The position numbers and the translations under genes were made by a program. This document shows, piece after piece, positions 52,723 through 62,517 of a DNA stretch of 64,000 bases. Below the pieces are notes generated by a model. The model saw only the letters and a program-made list of their open reading frames with translations. It ran no database searches and was not told the DNA's origin. Origin of the DNA: HGM04593 sp045636125 (GTDB lineage: Bacteria; Bacteroidota; Bacteroidia; Bacteroidales; Bacteroidaceae); assembly GCA_045636125.1 (NCBI GenBank), contig JAZTWX010000016.1, forward strand, positions 1-64,000, read 5' to 3'. Position 1 is the stretch's first letter. Each line of letters begins with the position of its first letter.

Positions 52723-53610
52723 ATGATGCAAAAGAAGATAGCCGGAGCCGGTGTTGCAATTATAACACCTTTTACCCCGGCAGGCGAAATAGATTATCCC
52801 GCGCTTGAGAAGTTGGTGCAGATGCATATTGATTGCGGCACCGATTTTCTTTGTGTACACGGCACAACAGGTGAAACCCCCACACTCACTGTGGAGGAGA
52901 AGCGCGAGAGCAGAAAACGTATAATTGAGCAGGTGGCCGGCAGGCTTCCCATAATGCTCGGCCTTGGCGGTAACAACACCCAGGCTGTGGTGAACGAGTT
53001 GCGTAACGAGGACCTCACAGGTATCGACGCAATTCTCTCAATTGTGCCTTACTACAACAAACCTAACCAGGAGGGAATGTACCAGCATTTCAAGGCTATT
53101 GCTGCTGCAACCGAGCTCCCCATATACCTCTACAACGTACCTGGCCGCACAGGAGTGAATATGCTCCCCGAAACAACAGTGCGTTTGGCACAGGATTGTA
53201 AAAATATTGTAGGCCTCAAAGCCGCGTCGGGCAATTTGCAGCAAATTTCGCATCTTATCGACATTATGCCCAAGGGCTTTTCAGTTCTCTCGGGCGACGA
53301 TGCGCTCACAATGGATATAATGAAATTGGGTGGCGAGGGAGTAATTTCGGTGTTTGCAAATGCCTTTCCTGCACAACTCAAAAAACTTATCGATTTTGCC
53401 GCTGCAGGCAAATACGACGAGGCTCGCCGCCTCAACAACAAATACAGCGAGCTCTATCGCCTGCTCTTTGTCGACGGTAACCCCGCCGGTGCAAAGGCTG
53501 TGTTGAGTATTATGGGCAAGTGCCACAATGTACTCCGTCTGCCCCTTGTGCCCGCCAATGAAGGCGTTATGGCCGAAATGGCAAAGGCAATAGAGGCTAT
53601 GGAAGAGTAA
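52723..53610 (+). CDS. dapA: 4-hydroxy-tetrahydrodipicolinate synthase DapA
   Basis: DapA condenses pyruvate with aspartate semialdehyde in the lysine and meso-diaminopimelate pathway. The Schiff-base Lys166 is in VGLKAASGN, and the Tyr in YNVPGRTGVN is the catalytic tyrosine. The early motif GTTGETPTL is typical. The 295-residue length is normal. The TIGR02757 gene begins 10 bases downstream, so an operon is likely. Confidence 0.96.
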   Translation: MMQKKIAGAGVAIITPFTPAGEIDYPALEKLVQMHIDCGTDFLCVHGTTGETPTLTVEEKRESRKRIIEQVAGRLPIMLGLGGNNTQAVVNELRNEDLTGIDAILSIVPYYNKPNQEGMYQHFKAIAAATELPIYLYNVPGRTGVNMLPETTVRLAQDCKNIVGLKAASGNLQQISHLIDIMPKGFSVLSGDDALTMDIMKLGGEGVISVFANAFPAQLKKLIDFAAAGKYDEARRLNNKYSELYRLLFVDGNPAGAKAVLSIMGKCHNVLRLPLVPANEGVMAEMAKAIEAMEE

Positions 53611-53620
53611 TTCCTCCTTT

Positions 53621-54379
53621 ATGGAAAAACTTAAAATGTTGCTCGACGAAAAGGTCGCGCAATACAACAACAAGGAATTTATAAAAAACGACCCTGTGCA
53701 GTTCCCTCACCTGTTCAGCGACCGTCGCGATATTGAAATATCGGCGTTGCTTGCAGCCACAATAGCGTGGGGCAACAGGACAATGATTATAAAGTCGTGC
53801 AACAAAATGTTGTTCGGCATTATGGGTGGAAAGCCATACGACTACGTAATGAAAGGCGAGTGGGGCACCCTTGCCGAACGCGAGAATATTCACCGCACGT
53901 TTTTTGCAGGAGACCTTAAATACCTGTGTGCCGGGCTCAGGAATATATACGAAAAGTACGGTTCAATGGAACCGCTCTTTACCGGCAACGATATGTGGAG
54001 CGGAATTGAGGCCTTGCGCGAAGAACTTTCGGCTGCAAACGCCGGCGCAACAACAAGGCACGTGTCGAACCCCACTGCGGCGAAAGGCAAGCCTGCATCG
54101 GCCTGCAAAAGATTGCATATGATGCTACGCTGGCTGTCGCGCAACGATGGTATTGTCGACCTTGGAATATGGCCCGATGTGAGCCCGTCGCAATTGATGA
54201 TACCGCTCGACGTGCACGTTGCCCGCACCGCACGCAGCCTAGGGCTTGTAACCCGCAAGCAGAACGACAGAAAAACCGTGGAGGAGCTCACTGCCCGTCT
54301 GCGCGAATTTTCACCCGACGACCCCGTGCGTTACGACTTTGCACTCTTTGGAGTGGGAGTGAGTAGCGACACAATATAA
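53621..54379 (+). CDS. TIGR02757 (DUF2400) family protein
   Basis: The 252-residue protein has the TIGR02757 pattern: ISALLAATIAWGNRTMIIKS near residue 45, a helical middle, and RLHMMLRWLSRNDGIVDLGIW followed by MIPLDVHVARTARSLGL. The fold resembles HhH-GPD DNA glycosylases, but no activity is established. It is common in Bacteroidetes and follows dapA by 10 bases. The inserted segment around residues 135-165 is Ala- and Thr-rich. Confidence 0.85.
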   Translation: MEKLKMLLDEKVAQYNNKEFIKNDPVQFPHLFSDRRDIEISALLAATIAWGNRTMIIKSCNKMLFGIMGGKPYDYVMKGEWGTLAERENIHRTFFAGDLKYLCAGLRNIYEKYGSMEPLFTGNDMWSGIEALREELSAANAGATTRHVSNPTAAKGKPASACKRLHMMLRWLSRNDGIVDLGIWPDVSPSQLMIPLDVHVARTARSLGLVTRKQNDRKTVEELTARLREFSPDDPVRYDFALFGVGVSSDTI

Positions 54380-54433
54380 TGAATAAGATAATAAAATAGG
54401 TGCCCGTAGTCGGCACCGCAGCAACTAAACAAT

Positions 54434-56710
54434 ATGGCAAAAATAAGTAAAGAAGATGCTTTGAACTACCACGAGGGCTATCGTCCCGGAAAAATTGAGG
54501 TAGTTCCCACAAAACCCTATTTCACACAGGCCGACCTTTGCTTGGCCTACTCACCCGGTGTAGCAGAACCCTGCCTTGAGATTCAGAAGGATCCCCAGAA
54601 TGCATATAAATATACCGATAAAGGTAACCTCGTAGCTGTAATATCAAACGGTACAGCAGTGCTCGGCCTCGGCGACATAGGTGCGTTGAGCGGTAAGCCT
54701 GTAATGGAGGGAAAAGGTTTGCTTTTCAAGATATATGCAGGTATCGACGTATTCGATATTGAGGTAGACGAGAGCGACCCCGACAAGTTTATCGAGGCAG
54801 TGAAGGCGATTTCGCCCACATTCGGTGGTATAAACCTCGAAGATATCAAAGCCCCCGAGTGCTTCGAAATTGAGCGCCGTCTTAAAGAGGAACTGCAAAT
54901 CCCCGTTATGCACGACGACCAGCACGGAACAGCCATTATTTCGGCAGCCGGTCTTTTGAATGCTCTCGAGGTGAACGGCAAAAATATATCGGAGGTGAAA
55001 GTTGTAGTTAACGGCGCAGGTGCAGCTGCAATCTCTTGTACCAAGCTCTACATAGCCCTTGGTGTAAAGAAAGAGAATGTGGTAATGCTCGACAGCCGTG
55101 GTGTAATAAACAGCACACGCACCAACCTCACTCCCGAAAAGCTCGAGTTTGTAACCTCTCGCACCGACATTTCAACCCTCGAAGAGGCCATCAAGGGCGC
55201 CGATGTATTCCTCGGCCTTTCAAAGGGAAATGTATTGTCGAAGGATATGGTACGCTCAATGGCAAAAGACCCCATTGTGTTTGCCCTTGCCAACCCCACT
55301 CCCGAAATAACATACGAGGATGCAATGGAGTCGCGCCCCGATGTACTTATTAGTACCGGCCGTTCCGACTACCCTAACCAGATAAACAACGTTATCGGTT
55401 TCCCCTACATATTCAGAGGTGCACTCGACACTGCAGCCGTTGCAATTAACGAGGAGATGAAGCTCGCTGCCGTTCGTGCAATTGCGAACCTCGCAAAACA
55501 GCCTGTTCCCGAAATTGTGAACAAGGTTTACCACGTGAACAAGCTTACATTCGGCCGTGACTACTTTATTCCCAAACCCGTAGATCCCCGTCTGCTCGTC
55601 GAGGTTTCTACTGCTGTTGCAAAAGCTGCTATCGAGAGTGGAGTGGCACGCAAGAAGATCACCGATTGGGAGGCTTACAAAGAGCACCTGCTCGAGTTTA
55701 TGGGCCGCGAGTCGAAGCTTACTCAGCAGATATATGAAATGGCACGCACCTCTCCTAAACGCGTTGTTTTTGCCGAGGGTGCACATCCTTCAATGATGAA
55801 AGCCGCTGTAAAGGCAAAAGAAGAGGGTATTTGCCATCCTATTCTTTTGGGTAACGACGAGATTATTGCAAAACTCGCTGCCGAGCTCAATTTGAGCCTC
55901 GACGGAATTGAGGTCGTTAACCTGCGTCACCCCAACGAACTCGAGCGCCGCGAGCGTTACGCACGCATCCTTGCCGAAAAACGCCAGCGTAAGGGTTATA
56001 CCTTTGACGAGGCCAACGACAAGATGTTCGAGCGCAACTACTTTGGTATGATGATGGTGGAAACAGGCGACGCCGACGCATTCATTACCGGCCTCTACAC
56101 AAAATATTCGAACACAATTAAGGTGGCGAAGGAGGTTATTGGAATGCAGCCCGGATACGACCACTTTGCAACATTGCACATCCTCAACTCTAAAAAGGGT
56201 ACCTACTTTGTTGCCGACACACTCATTAACCGCGCTCCCAAAACCGAAACTCTTGTCGACATTGCACGCCTTGTTGAAAAGACTGTACGTTTCTTCAACC
56301 ACGAACCTGTAATGGCAATGGTTTCTTACTCTAACTTTGGAACCGACAAGGGTGGTAGCGCCGAAAATGTGCAGAACGCGGTTGCGCAGTTGCACAGCAC
56401 ATACCCCGACTGGAAACTCGACGGTGAGATGCAGGTGAACGTTGCAATGAATCGCGAATTGCGTGACAACAAATATCCCTTCAACAAGCTCAAAGGACAC
56501 GATGTGAACACTCTCATCTTCCCCAACCTTAACTCGGCTAACTCTTCGTACAAGATGTTGCAGGCGTTGAGCTCGGATACCGAGATTATCGGCCCCTTGC
56601 AGATGGGATTGAACAAACCCATTCACTTTATCGATTTCGAGAGCTCTGTTCAGGATATTCTCAATGTAACAGCAGTTGCAGTAATCGATGCAATGGTAAA
56701 CAATAAATAA
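54434..56710 (+). CDS. maeB: NADP-dependent malic enzyme with phosphotransacetylase-like domain
   Basis: Malic enzyme decarboxylates malate to pyruvate with NADP reduction. The 758-residue protein has the malic enzyme part in residues 1-420 (LAYSPGVAEPC, VVNGAGAAAISCTKLYIALG, NPTPEITYEDA). The rest resembles phosphotransacetylase, as in MaeB proteins, where it is regulatory and probably inactive. The next gene on the plus strand is absent; a bidirectional terminator separates it from the convergent minus-strand operon. Confidence 0.96.
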   Translation: MAKISKEDALNYHEGYRPGKIEVVPTKPYFTQADLCLAYSPGVAEPCLEIQKDPQNAYKYTDKGNLVAVISNGTAVLGLGDIGALSGKPVMEGKGLLFKIYAGIDVFDIEVDESDPDKFIEAVKAISPTFGGINLEDIKAPECFEIERRLKEELQIPVMHDDQHGTAIISAAGLLNALEVNGKNISEVKVVVNGAGAAAISCTKLYIALGVKKENVVMLDSRGVINSTRTNLTPEKLEFVTSRTDISTLEEAIKGADVFLGLSKGNVLSKDMVRSMAKDPIVFALANPTPEITYEDAMESRPDVLISTGRSDYPNQINNVIGFPYIFRGALDTAAVAINEEMKLAAVRAIANLAKQPVPEIVNKVYHVNKLTFGRDYFIPKPVDPRLLVEVSTAVAKAAIESGVARKKITDWEAYKEHLLEFMGRESKLTQQIYEMARTSPKRVVFAEGAHPSMMKAAVKAKEEGICHPILLGNDEIIAKLAAELNLSLDGIEVVNLRHPNELERRERYARILAEKRQRKGYTFDEANDKMFERNYFGMMMVETGDADAFITGLYTKYSNTIKVAKEVIGMQPGYDHFATLHILNSKKGTYFVADTLINRAPKTETLVDIARLVEKTVRFFNHEPVMAMVSYSNFGTDKGGSAENVQNAVAQLHSTYPDWKLDGEMQVNVAMNRELRDNKYPFNKLKGHDVNTLIFPNLNSANSSYKMLQALSSDTEIIGPLQMGLNKPIHFIDFESSVQDILNVTAVAVIDAMVNNK

Positions 56711-56729
56711 GAATTAATAGCATTGCTAT

Positions 56730-56769
56730 AAACAATATCAGGCAGCCGATTGGCTGCCTGATATTGTTT
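56730..56769. terminator. Bidirectional terminator between maeB and the aspartate genes
   Basis: An 18-base stem (AAACAATATCAGGCAGCC and its complement) with a 4-base loop, flanked by A and T. Its right end touches the stop codon of the minus-strand gene. Confidence 0.88.
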
Positions 56770-58427
56770 TATTCTACCATTGGGAGGCTGCGTTTCCACC
56801 GTTCGGCATAAGAGTCGAGGATGTTTCTCACGCTCTTGCCTATAACCTCGTAGTCCTTTTCGTTAAGGTTGGCAAGCGACACGCGTATGCTCCACTCGGG
56901 AGCGTCGAAGCCGCCGCCGTTAAGCACCACAAGCGCAGTTTCGGTTGCAAGGCGGAATACAACATTGAGCGGGCTGTAATTAAGGCGCAGATAGTCGGCA
57001 AAGTCGTTGCCATAGAACTTGCGCGCCCACACAAGCAGGTCAATCTCGGAATAATAGCCTGCGCGCAGCTTGTCGTCGGGCAGGGTGAAGCCTGTGCTGC
57101 GCCACAGTGTGTGCAGGCGGCTGTCAATGATTTCCAGCATCTTTCTGTGAAAATTGTCACCTTCGCGCTTGTCTATGAGCGAGTAGAGTGCAAATAGTGT
57201 CATCTGCATCTGCTGCGGTAGCGACAACCCCGCTGTGTGGTTCAGCGCAACCTGTCGGCTGTCGGCCACCATGCGGTCGATGAACCGCATATTCTCGACA
57301 TCGCGGCGTATTGTGCCGTAACGCACAGCAAGCTCGCCGGTGCGTTTGCGCGGCAGGCGTTTTATGAGGTTGTCGAAAACATTGTCCCTGTGCAGTGCGG
57401 CAACTGCAAGGCGCCAGCCTGTTGCTCCAAAATATTTAGAAAACGAGTATACACACATTGTGTTGTGGGGCAGCAGTGCGGCAAGCGACTGAAAACCTTC
57501 GACATATGTTGCGTAAACATCGTCGGTAACAATCATGAGGTTGGGGTTCCATCTCTCCACAATGTCCACAATCATTGCTGCTGTTTTGCTGTCGAGTGCG
57601 TAGCTTGGCGGGTTGCTGGGGTTCACTATAAAGAGAGCCTTGCACTCCGGGTCGCGCAGCTTGTTAATGTCGTTTTCATTGTATTGCCACGTGTGCAGCC
57701 CGTCGGCACTCATTCGGTCGGCTCTTATGTGGGTTACGTTGTAACGGTAGCGGCGCAGTTGCGGAATTTCAAGGTAGGGGGTGAACACCGGTGTCATAAG
57801 CGCAATAGTGTCGCCATTTTGCAGCAGATAATTCTGTTGCAGGCTGTCGAAAATGTAGCACATTGCCGCAGTGCCGCCCTCGGTGGCAAAAAGGTCGAAT
57901 TCTCCCTGCGGTGGACGGCCGTTGCACAGCTCTTGCGCAATATAATCGCGCACGGCAATTTCGCAATGTTTCAATATGCGGTCGGGCACGGGATACTGGT
58001 TGCCCACAGCTCCCTCGGCCCACTCGTGAACAAGCTCGTCGGCATCGGCCTTGTGTTCGTCAATCATATAATTGAAACACTTTTCGAGGAACTGCGCAGC
58101 CTTGTTCTTTTCTCTTTCTTTTATGAAACTTTTGAAACGCGCAGCAATGCCGCTCTTTTGCGGTGTGCCCGCAAAGCCCTCCTCGCACTCCCAGTTGAGT
58201 TTACACTCGTTAATGGCAAATTCTCCCAGCAGGAAAAAAGCCTCGCGCGGCAGGGTTGCCACCCAGTTGGGGTTTCCGCGCCCTGCGTTGAGCATTGTAT
58301 GTGCCATCTTGCGTATACTCTCGTCGGCAAGCTCAATAAGGCGGTTCTTCAGCTCGAATGGGCTAATCTTTTCCATCTCCTTATCAAAGGATACTCCCTC
58401 GTTCTTGTAATTAAGTAGTTTATTCAT
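56769..58427 (-). CDS. asd: Bifunctional aspartate transaminase / aspartate 4-decarboxylase
   Basis: The enzyme turns aspartate into alanine and carbon dioxide with pyridoxal phosphate. The 552-residue protein has the family motif YSFSKYFGATGWRL with the cofactor lysine, and IVNPSNPPS and IVTDDVYATY in the fold type I core. The N-terminal NPNWVATLPREAFFLLG is typical of Asd. It lies 18 bases after the antiporter gene on the same strand. Together they form the aspartate/alanine cycle known from Tetragenococcus. The symbol is used for the decarboxylase, not for aspartate semialdehyde dehydrogenase. Confidence 0.9.
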   Translation of the reverse strand: MNKLLNYKNEGVSFDKEMEKISPFELKNRLIELADESIRKMAHTMLNAGRGNPNWVATLPREAFFLLGEFAINECKLNWECEEGFAGTPQKSGIAARFKSFIKEREKNKAAQFLEKCFNYMIDEHKADADELVHEWAEGAVGNQYPVPDRILKHCEIAVRDYIAQELCNGRPPQGEFDLFATEGGTAAMCYIFDSLQQNYLLQNGDTIALMTPVFTPYLEIPQLRRYRYNVTHIRADRMSADGLHTWQYNENDINKLRDPECKALFIVNPSNPPSYALDSKTAAMIVDIVERWNPNLMIVTDDVYATYVEGFQSLAALLPHNTMCVYSFSKYFGATGWRLAVAALHRDNVFDNLIKRLPRKRTGELAVRYGTIRRDVENMRFIDRMVADSRQVALNHTAGLSLPQQMQMTLFALYSLIDKREGDNFHRKMLEIIDSRLHTLWRSTGFTLPDDKLRAGYYSEIDLLVWARKFYGNDFADYLRLNYSPLNVVFRLATETALVVLNGGGFDAPEWSIRVSLANLNEKDYEVIGKSVRNILDSYAERWKRSLPMVE

Positions 58428-58445
58428 AACAGTATAGCTTTTTTG

Positions 58446-60164
58446 TTATTGACACAATAATACAATGAACACTCCCCACAGAATGAGTAACGTGTTGCCC
58501 ACCGCATAGGTTACCGTGTAGCCCAGAGCGGGCGTGTCGCTGCCTATGGTCTCCTGCAATGCACCAAGCGCTGCTGTGGTTGTGCGCGAGCCTGCGCAGC
58601 AGCCGAGAGCAATCGCAGGGTGAAACTTGAACCAGTGAATTGCAATGTAGAGCCCGAACAGCAAGGGTAGTGCGCTTGCAAAAATGCCCGCAACGAACAG
58701 CGAGAACCCCACCTCTTTGAAGCCATCTATAAAACCGGGGCCGGCTGTAATTCCAACTATTGCAATAAATATATTAAGGCCGAGGTTGTTGAATACCCAC
58801 AAAGCGGCTTCGGGAACTGCGCCTATAGAGGGCTGTCGAGAGTGCCACCACCCAAAGAACAGGCCTGCCAACAACACACCTCCGCTGCTGCTCAGGCTCA
58901 GTGGAACACCGTTTATGTGCAGTGCGAGGCTGCCCACAATAGCACCAATGAAAATACCTATTGCAACGAACACTATGTCGGTTACGTTTGTGGCGGGGTC
59001 GGGGTAACCGATGTCTTTTGCCGCCGGCTCAACATCATATTTCTTTCCAACAAGCTCCACAATGTCGCCTGCATTCAATTTTGTTTCGGGGAACACCGGC
59101 ACGGCCACTCCCATACGAGTGATTTTTTGTATGCTCACTCCGTGCATAAAGGGTTGTGCGCGCAGCACGCGAATGCTCTTTCCGCTGAAACATAATGGGT
59201 GTCTTTTTCTCTTTCCCGCAACCTTTGTCCTTATGGTCAGAACCGGAAACTCCAGAATCGCATCGTCGTCGACCTCGCAGCCTATCCATGTCTCCTCGCC
59301 GATGGTGAACTCACGGCGGCCGCTCAAGACAACCTCGTCGCCCTGGTACATCTTTTCGTTGGGTGTTATCTTGTCGGTTATTTTCCCGCTTTTCCTTATG
59401 CGCTCCACAAAAAGGCGCTTGCCCTGCGAATAAAGGTACATTTCAAGCTCCTCCACGGTGCGCCCTCCACGGAACCACACATTTTCAATTCTATAAGCAC
59501 GGAATTCCACTTGTCGCAGCGCTTCGGAAAAGCCCGGTTGCTCGCTCTCGTTGCTGCCCATACTGCTTTCCAGTTCCTTGCACGCGCTTCTCACTTTTGC
59601 GAAACCTCCCATAAGTCTCGGGCCCAGCCTCGCAATAATCCACGCCGAACCTGCCGTGCCGAAAATATATGTCACGGCATAAGCCACGGGAATAATGTTT
59701 GTCATCTTCTCCTGTGCAGCAGCATCAATGCCGAGCCCCTTTATTGTGTCACCAGCAACGCCTATAACAGCGCTTATCGTCTGCGAGCCGGCGAGTAGCC
59801 CCGCAGCTTCGCCGGGGCCGTAACCCATAATCATTGCAATGATGGTGGTCGACAGCAGAATGAAGAGGCACATGAGCACGGCAAAATATACCTGCGGCAG
59901 TCCCTCCTTTTTTAGTCCTGCGAAAAACTGCGGCCCCACCTTGTAGCCTATTGCAAAAAGGAAGAGCAGAAAGGCCATAGGCTTCAGGGTGCCGCCCACG
60001 GGAATGTGCAGTTGCCCAATGATTACTCCACACAGCAGCACGCTCGACACTATGCCGAGCCCGAATCCTTTAATCTTTATTTTACCAATTAGAAACCCCA
60101 GCGCAATTGTCAGATAGATGGCAATTTCGGGGTGCGAACGCATAAGCTCTATTATCCATTTCAT
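58446..60164 (-). CDS. aspT: Aspartate:alanine antiporter AspT
   Basis: AspT exchanges external aspartate for internal alanine. Because the decarboxylase consumes a proton, the cycle builds a proton motive force. The 572-residue protein has five membrane helices, two cytoplasmic TrkA-C-like regions in the middle (SGRREFTIGEETWIG, NAGDIVELVGKKYDV), and five or six more helices, the AAEx transporter plan. LGFLIGKIKIKGFGLG near the N-terminus and IAIVGITAGPGFI near the C-terminus are family-like. asd follows. Confidence 0.92.
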   Translation of the reverse strand: MKWIIELMRSHPEIAIYLTIALGFLIGKIKIKGFGLGIVSSVLLCGVIIGQLHIPVGGTLKPMAFLLFLFAIGYKVGPQFFAGLKKEGLPQVYFAVLMCLFILLSTTIIAMIMGYGPGEAAGLLAGSQTISAVIGVAGDTIKGLGIDAAAQEKMTNIIPVAYAVTYIFGTAGSAWIIARLGPRLMGGFAKVRSACKELESSMGSNESEQPGFSEALRQVEFRAYRIENVWFRGGRTVEELEMYLYSQGKRLFVERIRKSGKITDKITPNEKMYQGDEVVLSGRREFTIGEETWIGCEVDDDAILEFPVLTIRTKVAGKRKRHPLCFSGKSIRVLRAQPFMHGVSIQKITRMGVAVPVFPETKLNAGDIVELVGKKYDVEPAAKDIGYPDPATNVTDIVFVAIGIFIGAIVGSLALHINGVPLSLSSSGGVLLAGLFFGWWHSRQPSIGAVPEAALWVFNNLGLNIFIAIVGITAGPGFIDGFKEVGFSLFVAGIFASALPLLFGLYIAIHWFKFHPAIALGCCAGSRTTTAALGALQETIGSDTPALGYTVTYAVGNTLLILWGVFIVLLCQ

Positions 60165-60240
60165 AAAACAATATTTTATGAAAGAATAACAGCGCCGCGT
60201 TATTATTGTTTATCTGTAGCTGGGGTAGTGTTGTGTTTTT

Positions 60241-62448
60241 TTAGAGAATAAGGTCGCGTAGCAGAAGAATTTCATTTTCTCCCACACCACGTTCTTTCAG
60301 AGTAGCGCAATCCTTTGTAAAATTGGTGGCAAAGAGCTTCTCGTCGCCACACATCTCTTTTGCTTTGTGGTACAATTCAACGGCTTGCGCATTGTTGTGC
60401 ATTGTCCACTCGACGTGTGCCGCGTTCAAGTAATCGTTGAACGAAGCTCTGCCCGTGTCCATTATCTTTTTGTAATAATTCTGCGCCTGCTCGTCTTTTG
60501 CAGTGAGGAAAGAGCACCAGGCAATTGCGCGTGCAGCGCGCAGCGACTGCGGGTTGTTGTACTCTACCTTAAAGAAACGTGCAAAGGCTTCGCTGTAACG
60601 CCCAACAGTGGCAAGGCATTCGCCGGTTTGCAACAGCAGTGAATTGTTGTCGGGTGCAATCTCTTCGGCAAGGAGGTAGTAGCTTGCTGCCTTTTCGTTT
60701 TCTCCGGTCAAGCGGTAGCATTGTGCAATGTGTTTCAGTGTCCACAATGAGTCGGGTCTAATAATATCGGCGCGTGTGTAATAATCGATTGCTGTTGCAT
60801 AATTCTTCTCTTTCTGCAAGCAATAGCCCATCTCCTGACAGAATTGTTCTTCGGGGGTGCTGTTCGCTTCAAAAACCTTGCCCACAGCAATAGCTTCGCT
60901 ATAATACCCCTTGTCCATCAGGTGGGCAAATGTGCGGCGTGCCGCACGTTCGTTGTTCACAAGGCAGGCAAGGCTGCTACACTCGAAAAGGTTTAGTGGC
61001 AGTGAGAAAATGTCGGGAACCTCTTTGCCGAACTGCGATAGCTTGAAGAAACGGTAAAGGTCCTGAATATATTGGTTGCCCGTGTGCTCGGCCTCATTCT
61101 CCTGTGGAGCGGTGGTGATGGTGTCGGGCGCGTCGGCTGCAATGTCGTCGCCGCCTGCAATCTGTTGCATTAGCATATTGCGCTGCTCCTGCGGTACCTG
61201 TTTGAATGTGAGGCAGAATGAATATTTGTCGCTGTTGCAGAATACACGTGATGCGCATATAGCACCCAGGAGGGTGTTTCTTATGGCTTTGTTGCCCGGG
61301 AGAATGTCGGCAATAGCGGGAGTGTTCTTGTCGAAGGGACGCAACCAATTCTTCACGCTGTTGAAAAAGGGGTACTTTTTCAGCTGTGAAAAGGTGCTCA
61401 TATAAACATCGGCGCCTTCAGTCTGCCATTTGGCCATCTCTTCGAGCTTGTCCTTTATCTCGTCCTTTTCAACCCACTCCTTCCACTCGGGGTTTTTGTC
61501 GTCGCCCTCCTCGTTCTCAATTTCGCGCATAATGTCAATACCCATCTTCTCGCTGTTTATGTGCGGGTTCTTCATCATTGCGGGGATAATCTCCTCGCGC
61601 ATCTTGCGGTCAATCTCTTTTGTCTCGCGGCAACGCAGAAGCTGAATCTGCACTGTTTCGGCGCGTGAAAGAATGCGCGGGTTCTCGCACATTGCGTTGA
61701 TGGCCTCCTGCAGAGCAGGGTAGTAGGCCACACGTTTGCTATATTGAAGCGTGGCAACAATTACTCCAATGAGTGCACGTATTGAAATTCCTGTCTCATT
61801 GCGCTCGGCTGCCTTTATAAGCGCAATGGCTTTTGCTGGCTCAAAGCTTTTCAACAGGCTCAGTGTGGCAGCGCTCACGCACAGCTCGCGGTCGTGTACG
61901 GGTATCTCCTCGTCGGCAATCAGAGCTTCGAACTTTTCGGCGTCGCCTTTGCTCCACGCGGTGCTGCACCACAGTGTGGCAAAAAGCTCGTCGAGCGTGC
62001 TCTCGTGTCTCAATGCAATCTTTGCAAGGGGGCTTTTGTCGTCATCATCGGGCAACAGGCGGGCTATAGCCGCGTCGGCTGCATCGCCACGCAATTCGTC
62101 AATATAATCGTCTATTGCTGCAAAATTGTTGTGGTGTCTCCTGGCACAGGTGTAGTGCGACAAGGATTTTTCACTCTCGTGGGTGAGAGCAATAATATCG
62201 TTGAGCATATAACACTCGCCCATAAGGTTGCGGTGCATACTCTCGCGCCCGGGGTCGGGCGTTCCGTTACGCAGGTATTCGAGCAAGTAGTCGTATGCTG
62301 TCTGCATCTGGGTGAAACGTGTACGCAGCGACCAGTCCTGCAGCTCGTCAATGCTCTCGGCAAGAACTGCAATGGCATCTTTCAGCCTCTCCTCCTCGAG
62401 CAGGGCTGTAACCTTTTCTCTAATTTCTGCAATACGTTTCTCTTCCAT
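60241..62448 (-). CDS. Large TPR-repeat protein
   Basis: The product (735 residues from ATG 62448) is helical. Its C-terminal third has TPR units such as EEQFCQEMGYCLQKEKNYAT, then DSLWTLKHIAQCYRLTGENE and NNSLLLQTGECLATVGRYSE. No signal peptide or membrane helix is seen. It is probably a scaffold or chaperone-like protein in the cytoplasm, but no partner is evident. An alternative start at 62466 adds six residues and overlaps the pgk hairpin, so I prefer 62448. Confidence 0.8.
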   Translation of the reverse strand: MEEKRIAEIREKVTALLEEERLKDAIAVLAESIDELQDWSLRTRFTQMQTAYDYLLEYLRNGTPDPGRESMHRNLMGECYMLNDIIALTHESEKSLSHYTCARRHHNNFAAIDDYIDELRGDAADAAIARLLPDDDDKSPLAKIALRHESTLDELFATLWCSTAWSKGDAEKFEALIADEEIPVHDRELCVSAATLSLLKSFEPAKAIALIKAAERNETGISIRALIGVIVATLQYSKRVAYYPALQEAINAMCENPRILSRAETVQIQLLRCRETKEIDRKMREEIIPAMMKNPHINSEKMGIDIMREIENEEGDDKNPEWKEWVEKDEIKDKLEEMAKWQTEGADVYMSTFSQLKKYPFFNSVKNWLRPFDKNTPAIADILPGNKAIRNTLLGAICASRVFCNSDKYSFCLTFKQVPQEQRNMLMQQIAGGDDIAADAPDTITTAPQENEAEHTGNQYIQDLYRFFKLSQFGKEVPDIFSLPLNLFECSSLACLVNNERAARRTFAHLMDKGYYSEAIAVGKVFEANSTPEEQFCQEMGYCLQKEKNYATAIDYYTRADIIRPDSLWTLKHIAQCYRLTGENEKAASYYLLAEEIAPDNNSLLLQTGECLATVGRYSEAFARFFKVEYNNPQSLRAARAIAWCSFLTAKDEQAQNYYKKIMDTGRASFNDYLNAAHVEWTMHNNAQAVELYHKAKEMCGDEKLFATNFTKDCATLKERGVGENEILLLRDLIL

Positions 62449-62463
62449 AAGCTTTTTTATAAA

Positions 62464-62495
62464 CATAAACAGCGCGGCGAACCACGCTGTTTATG
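62464..62495 (-). terminator. Inverted repeat after pgk
   Basis: Perfect 11-base arms CATAAACAGCG and CGCTGTTTATG with a 10-base loop. It follows pgk on the minus strand, but the T-run after it is poor, so it may only weaken read-through. Confidence 0.5.
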
Positions 62496-62517
62496 AAATT
62501 ATTTATCGAATAAATTA

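Noticed and set aside
57237..58418. Plus-strand open frame of 393 codons opposite the aspartate decarboxylase gene
   Set aside because: Antisense of a well-supported gene; composition (Val, His, Cys and Arg rich) does not look like a protein family.
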